Shown: in pieces, positions 36,574 through 45,026 of the stretch
How the letters are laid out: each line of letters starts with the position of its first letter
Position numbering within the stretch: the stretch's first letter is position 1
NCBI GenBank assembly: GCA_028692715.1
Contig: JAQUWU010000020.1
Span: 20,111 to 84,110 of the forward strand
DNA: 64,000 bases
Direction: 5' to 3'
DNA from: Paludibacter sp.
GTDB taxonomy: Bacteria > Bacteroidota > Bacteroidia > Bacteroidales > Paludibacteraceae
The notes under the pieces: generated by a model
Databases searched by the model: none
Told to the model about the DNA's origin: nothing
What the model saw: only the letters and a program-made list of their open reading frames with translations
Made by a program: the position numbers and the translations under genes

Positions 36574-37362
36574 TTAATTTCTTAGTTCTCCACCGCCAAA
36601 TACACACGAACCTGTAATTACAAGTTTTTTTGTTTTGTCAAGTCCATCTAAAGGCATGCGGTTGTCTTTAAATCCGCCGAAAACGGCATCCATATGTGTT
36701 TCTACAAACCAATCGGAAGGCACAAAAATCGTAATTCCACCAAATACAGCATTTACATCTAAACGTGTTTCGCCAACAGGCAAACTTGTTTTTCTCAAAT
36801 CTAATGTAATTCCACCAAACACAGCATTCAGTTCTCCACCTTTAAATTCAGGATCAAGAACAATATGGTCACCACTTCCAAATACACTGTTTTTTGAAAA
36901 GCTACCATTGATGGTCGAATATTCATTAGTATATCTATTTTTGCTATGATTGTAATGATGATGTTGGTGATCCCATTCATTAAATCCCCATTTTGGTCCA
37001 AGAACTTTTCCCAAAATAATAATTATACCACCTGCAATAAGCAATAATGGCCAGTAAACTTGTGTGAAATCGCCATTAAATCCCGGAAATAAATCAGGAT
37101 AGGTGCGAATAATCTTTGGAAACAAAAAGAAAATTCCTATCAGAATCATTATTGTTCCTGATGAAATCTTTTTCCTGAAAAAATGAGTTATCCCAATTAC
37201 TATTAATAACATGGGCCATGAGATAATTATCCATTTTAAATTAACTGGTAATAACCCAAAATTAAATCCAAGAAATAATACGCCGACAAGCATTAAAATT
37301 ATACCAAAGCCAAGTCCTTTATTATAACCCGTATGAAACGAGTCTTTTACTTCATTTTCCAT
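36574..37362 (-). CDS. LiaF-like membrane protein with four VFGG repeats
   Basis: 262 aa. Four TM helices (about 15-130) are followed by a His-rich linker (DHQHHHYNHSKNRY) and a C-terminal beta-repeat domain. In that domain NAVFGGITLD, NAVFGGITIF, DAVFGGFKDN and SCVFGGGELRN recur at about 20-25 residue spacing, with a degenerate NSVFGSGDH first. This is the LiaF-type cell-wall-active antibiotic response fold, a short beta-solenoid. LiaF in Firmicutes restrains an envelope-stress two-component system; here the regulator next door is a LytTR protein. Role inferred. Confidence 0.8.
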   Translation of the reverse strand: MENEVKDSFHTGYNKGLGFGIILMLVGVLFLGFNFGLLPVNLKWIIISWPMLLIVIGITHFFRKKISSGTIMILIGIFFLFPKIIRTYPDLFPGFNGDFTQVYWPLLLIAGGIIIILGKVLGPKWGFNEWDHQHHHYNHSKNRYTNEYSTINGSFSKNSVFGSGDHIVLDPEFKGGELNAVFGGITLDLRKTSLPVGETRLDVNAVFGGITIFVPSDWFVETHMDAVFGGFKDNRMPLDGLDKTKKLVITGSCVFGGGELRN

Positions 37363-37391
37363 AATAATATTTGTTTTAAATTTTCATGCTA

Positions 37392-37399
37392 CAAAAATA
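37392..37399 (-). promoter_or_regulatory. -7 element TATTTTTG for the LiaF-like/LytTR genes
   Basis: Minus-strand TATTTTTG about 30 bp upstream of the LiaF-like start. The -33 match is poor. Confidence 0.5.
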
Positions 37400-37521
37400 C
37401 AGCTATCCAGTAACTAACACTAAACAAAATCGACAAACAACTGCTATTTTCCCGACGAAGATAGAGAAATAAGTAATTGAAAACAAATAATGTCATATTT
37501 TGCATGAAAATATTTAAGAAT

Positions 37522-37688
37522 AGAACGCTGATTTTCACTGATAGAGTGGATTTGAAAAAACGGATTTGAATTCCGATAAATCGGAATGATTTACAGATAG
37601 TTGCGTCTTAATCATCTTGCCGAAGGCAAGAAAAATCTGTTTTGTTTTATCCTTCATTTTCCGATAAATCAGCGAAAATCAACGTTCT
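37522..37688. repeat. Inverted repeat AGAACGCTGATTTTCACTGAT
   Basis: The arms 37522-37542 and 37668-37688 match at 19 of 21 positions. Inside are smaller hairpins (ATTCCGATAAATCGGAAT, CTTGCCGAAGGCAAG). No gene is seen between the LiaF-like gene and mscL. Confidence 0.75.
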
Positions 37689-37734
37689 ATTAATGTTTCT
37701 AAATGGTACATTAATTTGTTCCATTTACTTAAGA

Positions 37735-37778
37735 CCAAAAAAATACCCTTTTTGCAAAATAATTTTGCAAAAGGGTAT
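37735..37778 (-). terminator. Terminator of mscL (minus strand)
   Basis: ATACCCTTTTTGCAAAAT (37743-37760) pairs with 37761-37778 over nearly 18 bp. On the minus strand it is followed by TTTTTTTGG. Confidence 0.85.
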
Positions 37779-37801
37779 TCAATTCTCAGAATTTTTGAGC
37801 T

Positions 37802-38218
37802 TTATTTTTTCAATAAGTCACGAATCTCGGCGAGTAGGATTTCTTCTTTTGAAGGAGTAGGAGGTGGCGGTGGAGTAGCCGGAGCTTCTTTCTTTTTTGA
37901 CATATTGTTTATCCCTTTAATAAAAAGAAAAATGACAAATGCAACAATAATAAAATCGAGAGAAACCTGTAAAAAATTACCGTAATTCATTGTAACTGCG
38001 GCCTTTTCAACTCCGTCAATGGTTTCGGCAGCTTTCATTGTCCATTTAAGTTCTGTAAAATTGACGCCACCTACCAATAATCCAATCGGAGGCATGATTA
38101 CATCTGCTACAAACGAAGCAATAATTTTACCAAATGCACCACCAATGATTACACCAACAGCCATATCTACAACATTGCCACGCATGGCGAAATCTTTAAA
38201 TTCTTTTCCTAAGCTCAT
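37802..38218 (-). CDS. mscL: Large-conductance mechanosensitive channel
   Basis: Pentameric emergency osmotic release channel, 138 aa. N-terminal amphipathic helix [32 protein letters not shown]1 with the conserved glycines, periplasmic loop with [14 protein letters not shown], and TM2 [22 protein letters not shown] Pro-rich linker ([15 protein letters not shown]) precedes the cytoplasmic helix [14 protein letters not shown]. Length is typical. Single-gene transcript with its own terminator. Confidence 0.97.
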   Translation of the reverse strand: MSLGKEFKDFAMRGNVVDMAVGVIIGGAFGKIIASFVADVIMPPIGLLVGGVNFTELKWTMKAAETIDGVEKAAVTMNYGNFLQVSLDFIIVAFVIFLFIKGINNMSKKKEAPATPPPPPTPSKEEILLAEIRDLLKK

Positions 38219-38694
38219 AATTAATGATGATTAAATTTATAAATATGAATTTTTATGTCTAACCGTTTAAAAGTGTTTTTTGTTCGTTTTTTGGAATAAA
38301 TTTATTTGTTCAAAGTCGTATAAATTAGATGTTTGGTTTAAAATATTCAAATAAATCAATCTTTATTGGTGACTAATCAGCACTTCAAGAAGTACTTCAT
38401 TTGACGTTTTTGGGGAAAATTGCAGAGTAAAAAAAATGTAATTTTCACAAAAAAAACAGCCAAATTAAAGCGCATAAATGATGAATGTCGCTCCAGAACT
38501 CCCCCTTTAGGTGTTTACCTCCTGACGTAGGAGGGAGGTGGGGGGCTGAGTAGTTACTTTTTTTTCAATAAATTAATTGGTTTCATCCCTTTTGAATTTC
38601 AAATCAATAACTGCGATTAAAACAATTATTGATTTGAAATGGTTATAAATTATAAATTTACAATAGAACGTCATCTTTCAATTAAATAAATCTT
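38219..38694. other. Intergenic region with MITE copy 2
   Basis: Between divergent mscL and the OmpA-like gene. It contains the second MITE copy and, right of it, a pair of ATCAATAA/TTATTGATTTGAAATGG words (about 38604-38641) that form a weak dyad. No gene was seen. Confidence 0.55.
38369..38557 (+). mobile_element. MITE-like element, copy 2
   Basis: 189 bp with terminal inverted repeats GTGACTAATCAGC and GCTGAGTAGTTAC. Same orientation and nearly the same sequence as copy 1. Differences are a handful of substitutions and 1-3 bp indels, including a shorter G-run near the right end. Confidence 0.75.
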
Positions 38695-39555
38695 ATGAAG
38701 AAAAAAAATATAATATTATTGCTGGCATTTTTCGTTTGGCACATGGCTTATACTCAAAGTGTCGGAAATAAAAATGCTTTAGGTATTAATTTTGTAAAAA
38801 ACGAATATAATGGTGATTATGGGAATGGATTATATGATTTTAGTCAGCCGGTGTATAGTGCATTTAGTTTGTCTTATTCTAAATATTTATCAAAATCGTT
38901 TGATTTAAACCTCTTGTTTACAACAGGAAATTATGGTTACAGAGAATCAAGCGCAGTACAGTTTGTCGGCTCGAAATCTGATTTTTCATTGTCAGCTCAT
39001 TACAAATTAAATAATGGATATTTTTTTGCGGAAGAGTCCAAATTATCACCTTTTATTTCAGTGGGCTTAGGGTTTGCTTCTTATGCCTATAGCAATGATG
39101 CACAGCCTTATCCTACTATCATTCTGGATAAATCAGATTTTATAATACCTTTCGGATTTGGTTTAAAATATCAACTTAATAAAAATATTGCTATTCAATA
39201 CCAATATAAATTTAATATTACCAATAGCGATGTCCACGACCAAAATATTAGTGGAGGAATTACAAATACTTATTTTGGAAGTGATGCGCATCCAAATTTC
39301 AAAGCCGGAAATGATATGTATGGACAACAGATAATCGGTTTTGTGTTTAGTTTTGGTAAAGAGCGTGACAGCGATAAAGACGGAGTACTCGATAAATTCG
39401 ATTTATCACCAAAAACGCCTTTAAATGTTATGGTAGATGAGGACGGAATACCCGTTGATTCCGATCACGATGGCGTTCCTAATTATTTGGATAAGTGTGA
39501 AAATACTCCTTCACGTACCAAAGTCGATGCTTCTGGCTGTTCGATTGAAAAGTGA
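38695..39555 (+). CDS. OmpA-type barrel with thrombospondin type 3 repeats, lacking the peptidoglycan-binding domain
   Basis: 286 aa. Signal peptide IILLLAFFVWHMAYTQ, then an eight-strand-type barrel (about 20-222). Next comes a Ca-binding TSP3 stretch: DSDKDGVLDKFDLSP, then DSDHDGVPNYLDKCENTP and VDASGC. In the usual OmpA-like proteins of this phylum the TSP3 repeat is followed by an OmpA C-terminal domain. Here the chain stops five residues after the last Cys, and the next 250 bp contain no in-frame continuation. It is either a natural short form or a truncation. Confidence 0.82.
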   Translation: MKKKNIILLLAFFVWHMAYTQSVGNKNALGINFVKNEYNGDYGNGLYDFSQPVYSAFSLSYSKYLSKSFDLNLLFTTGNYGYRESSAVQFVGSKSDFSLSAHYKLNNGYFFAEESKLSPFISVGLGFASYAYSNDAQPYPTIILDKSDFIIPFGFGLKYQLNKNIAIQYQYKFNITNSDVHDQNISGGITNTYFGSDAHPNFKAGNDMYGQQIIGFVFSFGKERDSDKDGVLDKFDLSPKTPLNVMVDEDGIPVDSDHDGVPNYLDKCENTPSRTKVDASGCSIEK

Positions 39556-39765
39556 TACGAAAGGTACTCTTGATTGTTTTGATAAATATAATTTGTGAAG
39601 CCATCTGTTTGAAAAATGTTTGTAATCACTAAGAAAAACATCTTTTGATATCAGCATTTAGTGGGTATTTATGTAGATTATTCCGAATTGAAGTTTTTTT
39701 GTAATTTATTTTGTCAGAACAACTATTTAAAGCAACAAAATCTTTCATATTTGTTGAAAAATATT

Positions 39766-39773
39766 TAATTTTG
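39766..39773 (+). promoter_or_regulatory. -7 element TAATTTTG for fbaA
   Basis: TAATTTTGCGG about 36 bp upstream of the aldolase start. Confidence 0.65.
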
Positions 39774-39808
39774 CGGTCAAATTATCAAACATTAAAAATT
39801 GACTGAAA

Positions 39809-40801
39809 ATGGTAAATTACAAAGATCTTGGATTGGTGAATACCAATGACTTATTCAAAAAAGCTATTGAAGGAAAATATGCAATTCCTGCATTTAACTT
39901 CAATAATATGGAACAATTGCAAGCCATTGTTGCTGCTTGTGTTGAAACAAAATCTCCTGTTATTTTGCAGGTATCAAGTGGTGCACGTAAATATGCAAAC
40001 CAAACTTTACTTCGTTATATGGCTCAGGGAGCTGTGGAATATGCTAAAGAATTGGGCTTAAATATCCCGATTGTATTACACCTTGACCATGGAGATACTT
40101 TTGAATTATGTAAGAGTTGTGTTGATTCAGGTTTCTCTTCTGTAATGATTGATGGATCGAGCCATTCTTACGAAGATAATATCGCATTGACTAAAAAAGT
40201 GGTTGAATATGCTCACGCTCAAGGCGTAAGTGTTGAAGGGGAACTTGGAGTTTTGGCAGGTGTAGAAGATGATGTTGTTGCTGAGCACCATACCTATACC
40301 CGTCCTGAAGAAGTGGTTGACTTTGTAACTCGTACCGGAGTTGATTCATTAGCTATCTCAATTGGAACTTCGCACGGAGCAAATAAATTTACTCCTGCTC
40401 AGTGTACCCGTGACGAAAACGGTCATCTTGTGCCTCCTCCATTGCGTTTCGATATTTTGGAAGAAATTGAGAAACAAATTCCCGGTTTTCCAATTGTATT
40501 ACACGGTTCTTCTTCAGTTCCTCAAGAATATGTTGATATGATCAATAAATATGGTGGCGACTTGAAAGATTCAATCGGTATTCCTGAAGAACAATTACGC
40601 AAAGCGGCTACTTCAGCTGTTTGTAAAATCAATATCGATTCTGATGGTCGTTTAGCTATGACTGCTGTTGTACGCAAGGTTCTTGCTACTAAACCGGGTG
40701 AATTCGATGTGCGTAAATACTTAGGACCAGCTCGTGACGAATTGACTAAATTATACGCTCACAAAACGGTAAATGTTTTAGGAAGTGCAGGTAAGGCATA
40801 A
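39809..40801 (+). CDS. fbaA: Class II fructose-bisphosphate aldolase
   Basis: Zinc-dependent glycolytic/gluconeogenic aldolase, 330 aa. N-terminal YAIPAFNFNNMEQLQAIV, catalytic/metal motif VLHLDHGDTFELCKSCVDSGF with the conserved Asp and His, then SVMIDGSSHSYEDN, EGELGVLAGVEDDV and AISIGTSHGANKF with a zinc His. The late LHGSSSVPQEYV segment contains the third zinc His. The form with DHGD and the insertion in the middle is the one I recall for class II type B enzymes. Single-gene transcript with a terminator. Confidence 0.95.
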   Translation: MVNYKDLGLVNTNDLFKKAIEGKYAIPAFNFNNMEQLQAIVAACVETKSPVILQVSSGARKYANQTLLRYMAQGAVEYAKELGLNIPIVLHLDHGDTFELCKSCVDSGFSSVMIDGSSHSYEDNIALTKKVVEYAHAQGVSVEGELGVLAGVEDDVVAEHHTYTRPEEVVDFVTRTGVDSLAISIGTSHGANKFTPAQCTRDENGHLVPPPLRFDILEEIEKQIPGFPIVLHGSSSVPQEYVDMINKYGGDLKDSIGIPEEQLRKAATSAVCKINIDSDGRLAMTAVVRKVLATKPGEFDVRKYLGPARDELTKLYAHKTVNVLGSAGKA

Positions 40802-40840
40802 TACTGACATAAATTATAAAAACGATAATTTTTTTTGATA

Positions 40841-40880
40841 AATAAGGGCTGATTCAACATAAGTTGTGTCAGCCTTTATT
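40841..40880 (+). terminator. Terminator of fbaA
   Basis: AATAAGGGCTGA (40841-40852) pairs with TCAGCCTTTATT (40869-40880) with one wobble, and an inner CAAC/GTTG stem closes the loop. Confidence 0.75.
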
Positions 40881-41062
40881 TCTCCTTAATTAAAAAAAAT
40901 CACAATTAAACGTTAGTTGGTTTTACCATAAAAATCAAAAGATTAACTTTCCAGACATTATACTTTTTCGTATAAATTTCTTTGATTTATCTGAAAAAAA
41001 ACTATATTTGCAATCATTAGTAATTGAAAGTAAAAATTTAGCTAATAATAATTTGTTCAAAA

Positions 41063-41094
41063 TTGTAATTAGAACAAATAATTTTATATTTTTG
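41063..41094 (+). promoter_or_regulatory. Promoter of the DUF4492-cydA-cydB operon
   Basis: TTG (41063-41065), 21-bp spacer, TATTTTTG (41087-41094), about 40 bp before the DUF4492 start. It also excludes the upstream in-frame start at 41008. Confidence 0.75.
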
Positions 41095-41133
41095 TCATTC
41101 AATTTTTATAAACTAATATTGATAAGCAATAGT

Positions 41134-41358
41134 ATGAGCACACCAAAACCACTTGGATGGTTATTCAGCTTTTATAGGGATGGTTTTAAAAATATGACGA
41201 TTGGTAAAACATTGTGGCTAATTGTTGCAATAAAACTATTTATCATGTTTTTTGTACTGAAGATTTTCTTCTTCCCTAATTTTCTGAAAACAAATTTCAA
41301 AGATGACGAAAGCAGATCCAACCATGTTCGTCAGGAATTAATCGACAAAGCACATTAA
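41134..41358 (+). CDS. DUF4492 protein, small membrane protein of the cytochrome bd operon
   Basis: 74 aa. FSFYRDGFKNMTIGKTLWLIV is the family signature, followed by one TM helix (KLFIMFFVLKIFFFPNFL) and a charged tail. It is found before cydA in this phylum, so it may be an accessory subunit comparable in role to CydX; that is inference. Start chosen at 41134 because the promoter precedes it and the shared family sequence begins there. 35 bp to cydA. Confidence 0.85.
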   Translation: MSTPKPLGWLFSFYRDGFKNMTIGKTLWLIVAIKLFIMFFVLKIFFFPNFLKTNFKDDESRSNHVRQELIDKAH

Positions 41359-41393
41359 GAAACATATATTTTATTAACTAACTAGAAAAAATT

Positions 41394-42935
41394 ATGGAAT
41401 TATTGGATGTCACATTAGTGGATTGGTCGAGAGCACAATTTGCCCTGACAGCAATGTATCACTGGCTTTTTGTTCCACTTACTTTAGGTTTGGGCGTTAT
41501 TATGGCAATAATGGAAACCATGTATGTGAGAACCGGAAATGAAGTTTGGAAAAAAGCCACCAAATTTTGGATGACACTTTTTGGTGTTAATTTTGCCATA
41601 GGTGTGGCAACCGGAATAATTTTGGAATTTGAGTTTGGCACTAACTGGTCAAATTATAGTTGGTTTGTAGGCGATATTTTTGGAGCACCTTTAGCTATAG
41701 AAGGAATAATGGCTTTCTTTATGGAGGCTACATTTATTTCCATTATGTTTTTTGGCTGGAATAAAGTGAGTAAGAAATTCCATTTAGCTTCAACCTGGCT
41801 TACAGTGCTTGGTGCTACGTTGTCAGCTTTATGGATATTAGTGGCAAATGCGTGGATGCAATATCCAATAGGAATGGAATTTAACCCGGATACAGTTCGT
41901 AACGAAATGAATGATTTTTGGAGTATCCTGCTTTCTCCGGTTGCCATGAACAAGTTTTTTCACACTGTTTTGTCCGGTTGGGTAATGGGTGCCTTATTTG
42001 TAGTCGGAATTAGTTCATGGTTCTTATTGAAAAAGAGGGAAACGGAATTTGCATTAAAAAGTATGATAGTAGGTGCCATCTTTGGATTGATATCTTCATT
42101 GTTAATTGCGTATACCGGTGATGGTTCTGCCTATCATGTAGCTCAAAAACAACCTATGAAGCTTGCCGCTATGGAAGGTCTTTACGAAGGTAAATCCGGA
42201 GTTGGACTTGTAGCATTTGGCGTTTTAAATCCTGAGAAAAAAATGTACAACGATGATGTAGATCCATATTTATTCAAAATAGAAATTCCCAAAATGCTTT
42301 CGTTGTTGGGAGAAAGAGATGCAAATGCTTATATTCCAGGAATAAGAAATATAATTGAAGGTGGGTACGAAACGTCTAAAGGTACAGCCTTGTCGTTCGA
42401 AGAAAAGCAACGAAGAGGAAAAGCAGCCATTCAATCACTTGCAGATTATCAAAAAGCAATGTTAGCTAAAGATACTGTTGCTGCTAATTTGTATAAAATA
42501 AAGCTTGGTGAGAATTATGCCCAGTTTGGTTATGGTTATCTTGATAAACCTCAGGATTTGATTCCAAATGTTCCTGTCGTTTTCTATTCGTTTCATATTA
42601 TGGTTATGTTAGGAATGTATTTCATTGCTTTGTTTGCAGTAATTCTATTTTTCACATATCGTAAAAAAATTCAAACTACTTCTTGGTTGTTGTTAATCAG
42701 TTTGTTTACTATTCCTCTGGGATATGTTGCCGGCGAATTGGGTTGGGCAGTTGCCGAAATGGGTCGACAGCCATGGGCTATTCAGGATATTTTGCCTGTT
42801 CAGGCAGCCATTTCGAATATCTCCACTGATTCGGTGAAAATAACTTTCTTCTTGTTCCTAATTTTGTTCTCGGCTTTATTAATAGCAGAAATCAGAATTA
42901 TGGTGAAACAAATTAAAAAAGGACCATCTGAGTAA
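41394..42935 (+). CDS. cydA: Cytochrome bd ubiquinol oxidase subunit I
   Basis: High-oxygen-affinity terminal oxidase subunit, 513 aa, about nine TM helices. Haem ligand candidates: His23 in LTAMYHWLFVP, the His in AMNKFFHTVLSGWVMGA, and a Met in the YSFHIMVMLGMYFI helix. GRQPW in EMGRQPWAIQ is the Q-loop-proximal motif. The Q-loop here is of moderate length (LGERDANAYIPGIRNI, then EEKQRRGKAAIQSLADY). First large gene of the cyd operon. The interval to cydB is occupied by a repeat array. Confidence 0.97.
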   Translation: MELLDVTLVDWSRAQFALTAMYHWLFVPLTLGLGVIMAIMETMYVRTGNEVWKKATKFWMTLFGVNFAIGVATGIILEFEFGTNWSNYSWFVGDIFGAPLAIEGIMAFFMEATFISIMFFGWNKVSKKFHLASTWLTVLGATLSALWILVANAWMQYPIGMEFNPDTVRNEMNDFWSILLSPVAMNKFFHTVLSGWVMGALFVVGISSWFLLKKRETEFALKSMIVGAIFGLISSLLIAYTGDGSAYHVAQKQPMKLAAMEGLYEGKSGVGLVAFGVLNPEKKMYNDDVDPYLFKIEIPKMLSLLGERDANAYIPGIRNIIEGGYETSKGTALSFEEKQRRGKAAIQSLADYQKAMLAKDTVAANLYKIKLGENYAQFGYGYLDKPQDLIPNVPVVFYSFHIMVMLGMYFIALFAVILFFTYRKKIQTTSWLLLISLFTIPLGYVAGELGWAVAEMGRQPWAIQDILPVQAAISNISTDSVKITFFLFLILFSALLIAEIRIMVKQIKKGPSE

Positions 42936-42944
42936 AAAGTTCTT

Positions 42945-43030
42945 AAAGTTATAAAGTTTGTAAGCTAAAGCATTTGACAAACTTTATGAACCTTATAAAC
43001 TTTCAACTTTATAAACTTTACAAACTAATT
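42945..43030. repeat. ACTTTATAAAC-word array between cydA and cydB
   Basis: AAGTTATAAAGTTTGT on the left faces ACAAACTTTATGAACC and several TATAAACTTT copies on the right, ending at the cydB leader. Same family as at 5032-5152 and 55456-55720. Confidence 0.82.
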
Positions 43031-43033
43031 ATT

Positions 43034-44179
43034 ATGATAACATACTCATTTTTACAACACTACTGGTGGTTTATTATATCACTTTTAGGCGGACTGCTCT
43101 CTTTTTTGTTATTTGTTCAGGGTGGTCAGTCAATGTTATTTTCACTTTCGAAAACAGAAGATGAAAAACGCTTATTGGTAAATGCTCTCGGACGAAAATG
43201 GGAATTTACCTTTACCACACTTGTTACATTTGGGGGTGCATTTTTTGCCTCATTCCCATTGTTTTATTCTACCAGCTTTGGTGGTGCATATTGGGTGTGG
43301 ATGGCTATTCTTTTTTGCTTTATTATTCAGGCGGTTTCTTTCGAATTTCAGTCTAAACCCGGAAATGTTTTCGGTACTGCTACTTACCGTATGTTTCTGG
43401 TTATTAATGGTGTTTTGGGTACTTTTTTACTGGGAGTAGCCATTGCAACTTTCTTCACAGGTTCCGATTTTATTGTTAATAAAGCAAATATCACACAACA
43501 ACTTGCACCGGTCATCAGTTCCTGGGGAAATGAATGGCATGGTTTGGAAGCTTTACTAAATATTCGAAATTTGACTTTTGGTTTAACTGTTTTCTTCCTG
43601 GCTCGTTCGTTGGCAGTTTTGTTTTTTATCAATCGTCTGAATCATGAAGTTTTGGAGGCCAGATCGAGAAAATATCTTTGGTACAATGCCATTCCGTTTG
43701 TGGTTTTCTTTTTGACCTTTGTTATTTGGACTTTGCTTTCAGAAGGTTTCGCTGTAGATCCACTAACCGGAATAGTTTCGATGGAGAAATATAAATATTT
43801 TACAAACTTTATTGAAATGCCGGTTATTCTTGTGGCTTTTCTAGGTGGAGTTGTAGCGGTTTTGGTTGGAATTATTGGAACATTAATGTCTTCAAAATTC
43901 AAAAAAGGAATTTGGTTTACTGGTATTGGAACGGTAGTTACTGTTTGTAGTTTATTGTTGGTTGCAGGTTATAATAATACATCATTCTATCCTTCAATAA
44001 ACCTGCAAAGTTCACTTACCATATATAATGCGTCCTCCAGTGAGTTTACACTAAACGCTATGTCTATCGTTTCAATAATGATTCCATTTGTGCTGGGTTA
44101 TATCTTTTACGCATGGAGGTCAATGGAAAAAAACCGTATGGATATTGATGATGTAAACAACGATCATCACGCTTATTAA
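43034..44179 (+). CDS. cydB: Cytochrome bd ubiquinol oxidase subunit II
   Basis: 381 aa from the ATG at 43034. An upstream in-frame ATG at 42974 lies in the repeat array and would add a non-homologous peptide. Eight or nine TM helices: SFLQHYWWFIISLLGGLLSF, then RKWEFTFTTLVTFGGAFFASFP and FEFQSKPGNVFGTATYR. The last part ends PFVLGYIFYAWRSMEK with a short acidic/His tail. Pairs with CydA to form the oxidase. Confidence 0.96.
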   Translation: MITYSFLQHYWWFIISLLGGLLSFLLFVQGGQSMLFSLSKTEDEKRLLVNALGRKWEFTFTTLVTFGGAFFASFPLFYSTSFGGAYWVWMAILFCFIIQAVSFEFQSKPGNVFGTATYRMFLVINGVLGTFLLGVAIATFFTGSDFIVNKANITQQLAPVISSWGNEWHGLEALLNIRNLTFGLTVFFLARSLAVLFFINRLNHEVLEARSRKYLWYNAIPFVVFFLTFVIWTLLSEGFAVDPLTGIVSMEKYKYFTNFIEMPVILVAFLGGVVAVLVGIIGTLMSSKFKKGIWFTGIGTVVTVCSLLLVAGYNNTSFYPSINLQSSLTIYNASSSEFTLNAMSIVSIMIPFVLGYIFYAWRSMEKNRMDIDDVNNDHHAY

Positions 44180-44314
44180 AGAAAAATTACAAAAGAAGAA
44201 GTCTAAATAGAAACAGTTGCAAGGGTTAACTTTTGCAACTGTTTTATTATCAGAAAATTTCTCGTAATTTTATACATCATTAAATTGTTTGTTTTATGCT
44301 GAATAATTTCAACT

Positions 44315-44863
44315 ATGCCGTTAAATAAACCTATTTTAAAAGAACAACTTGAACAACTATCCAAAAAGGAGTTGACAGAAATGCTGTTAAAATTAGCCGG
44401 CAAACGTTATAATTATGAATTTTTGTTGGTAAATTTTCTTGACAAAGACGGTGGCGAGCAAACCTTATACGAAGAATGTATAAATGACATTGACCAACTT
44501 TGCCTGAAAGAATATAAAGGAAGTACGGAATTAAAAAAGCTGGTAAAGAAATTGAATGCCTGCATGAAACGGGTTAATGAATTTACTGTAGAGGCAAAAA
44601 GTAAAAAATTGGAGGCTGATTTGTTGCTTTATGTGTTAGACCTTCAGTTTCAGAATTATCCTAAAATGTTTGGGGCGAAAGTTTCTGGTTACGATTATAA
44701 AGTAGGTCTGCTTCTAAAACGATTTATAAATATTGTAACAAAAAAACTTCATGTTGATTATTTTATTGATTATCAGGATAATATAAATATTTTCTTAGAA
44801 AAATTACATTATACATCCAATAGAATAAATACGATTAATGCACTGCCAAACAAAATAGAATAA
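44315..44863 (+). CDS. Conserved hypothetical protein (DUF6155-like)
   Basis: 182 aa, soluble, helical, Lys/Leu-rich, no signal peptide. Begins LKEQLEQLSKKELTEMLLKLAGKRYNYEFLLVNFL and ends with a helix pair (VGLLLKRFINIVTKKLHVDYF). The N-terminal LSKKELTEMLLKLA reminds me of the DUF6155 family, not verified. Function unknown. It lies after cydB on the same strand with a terminator hairpin behind it. Confidence 0.6.
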   Translation: MPLNKPILKEQLEQLSKKELTEMLLKLAGKRYNYEFLLVNFLDKDGGEQTLYEECINDIDQLCLKEYKGSTELKKLVKKLNACMKRVNEFTVEAKSKKLEADLLLYVLDLQFQNYPKMFGAKVSGYDYKVGLLLKRFINIVTKKLHVDYFIDYQDNINIFLEKLHYTSNRINTINALPNKIE

Positions 44864-44881
44864 GTTCTCCGAATAAAAAAT

Positions 44882-44927
44882 AAGAGCTGTATAGTCTCCT
44901 TTTATTCGCGATTTATAGCTCTTTTTT
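44882..44927 (+). terminator. Terminator after the DUF6155-like gene
   Basis: AAGAGCT (44882-44888) and AGCTCTT (44917-44923), extended by partial pairing, then a T run. Confidence 0.7.
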
Positions 44928-44981
44928 AATGCTTTACATTTAATTTGTAAATTTAGATTCTGTAAACAGCTTGTTTCTTTG

Positions 44982-44989
44982 TATTTTTG
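44982..44989 (+). promoter_or_regulatory. -7 element TATTTTTG for the MFS transporter
   Basis: TATTTTTG about 38 bp upstream of the start. Confidence 0.55.
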
Positions 44990-45026
44990 TTCGAGACTTT
45001 ACAACAAAAAAAAATAATAAAAATTT

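Noticed and set aside
41008-41133. In-frame N-terminal extension of the DUF4492 gene
   Set aside because: The promoter element at 41087-41094 lies inside it, and the family sequence begins at 41134.
42974-43033. In-frame N-terminal extension of cydB
   Set aside because: It translates the ACTTTATAAAC repeat array; CydB homology starts at 43034.
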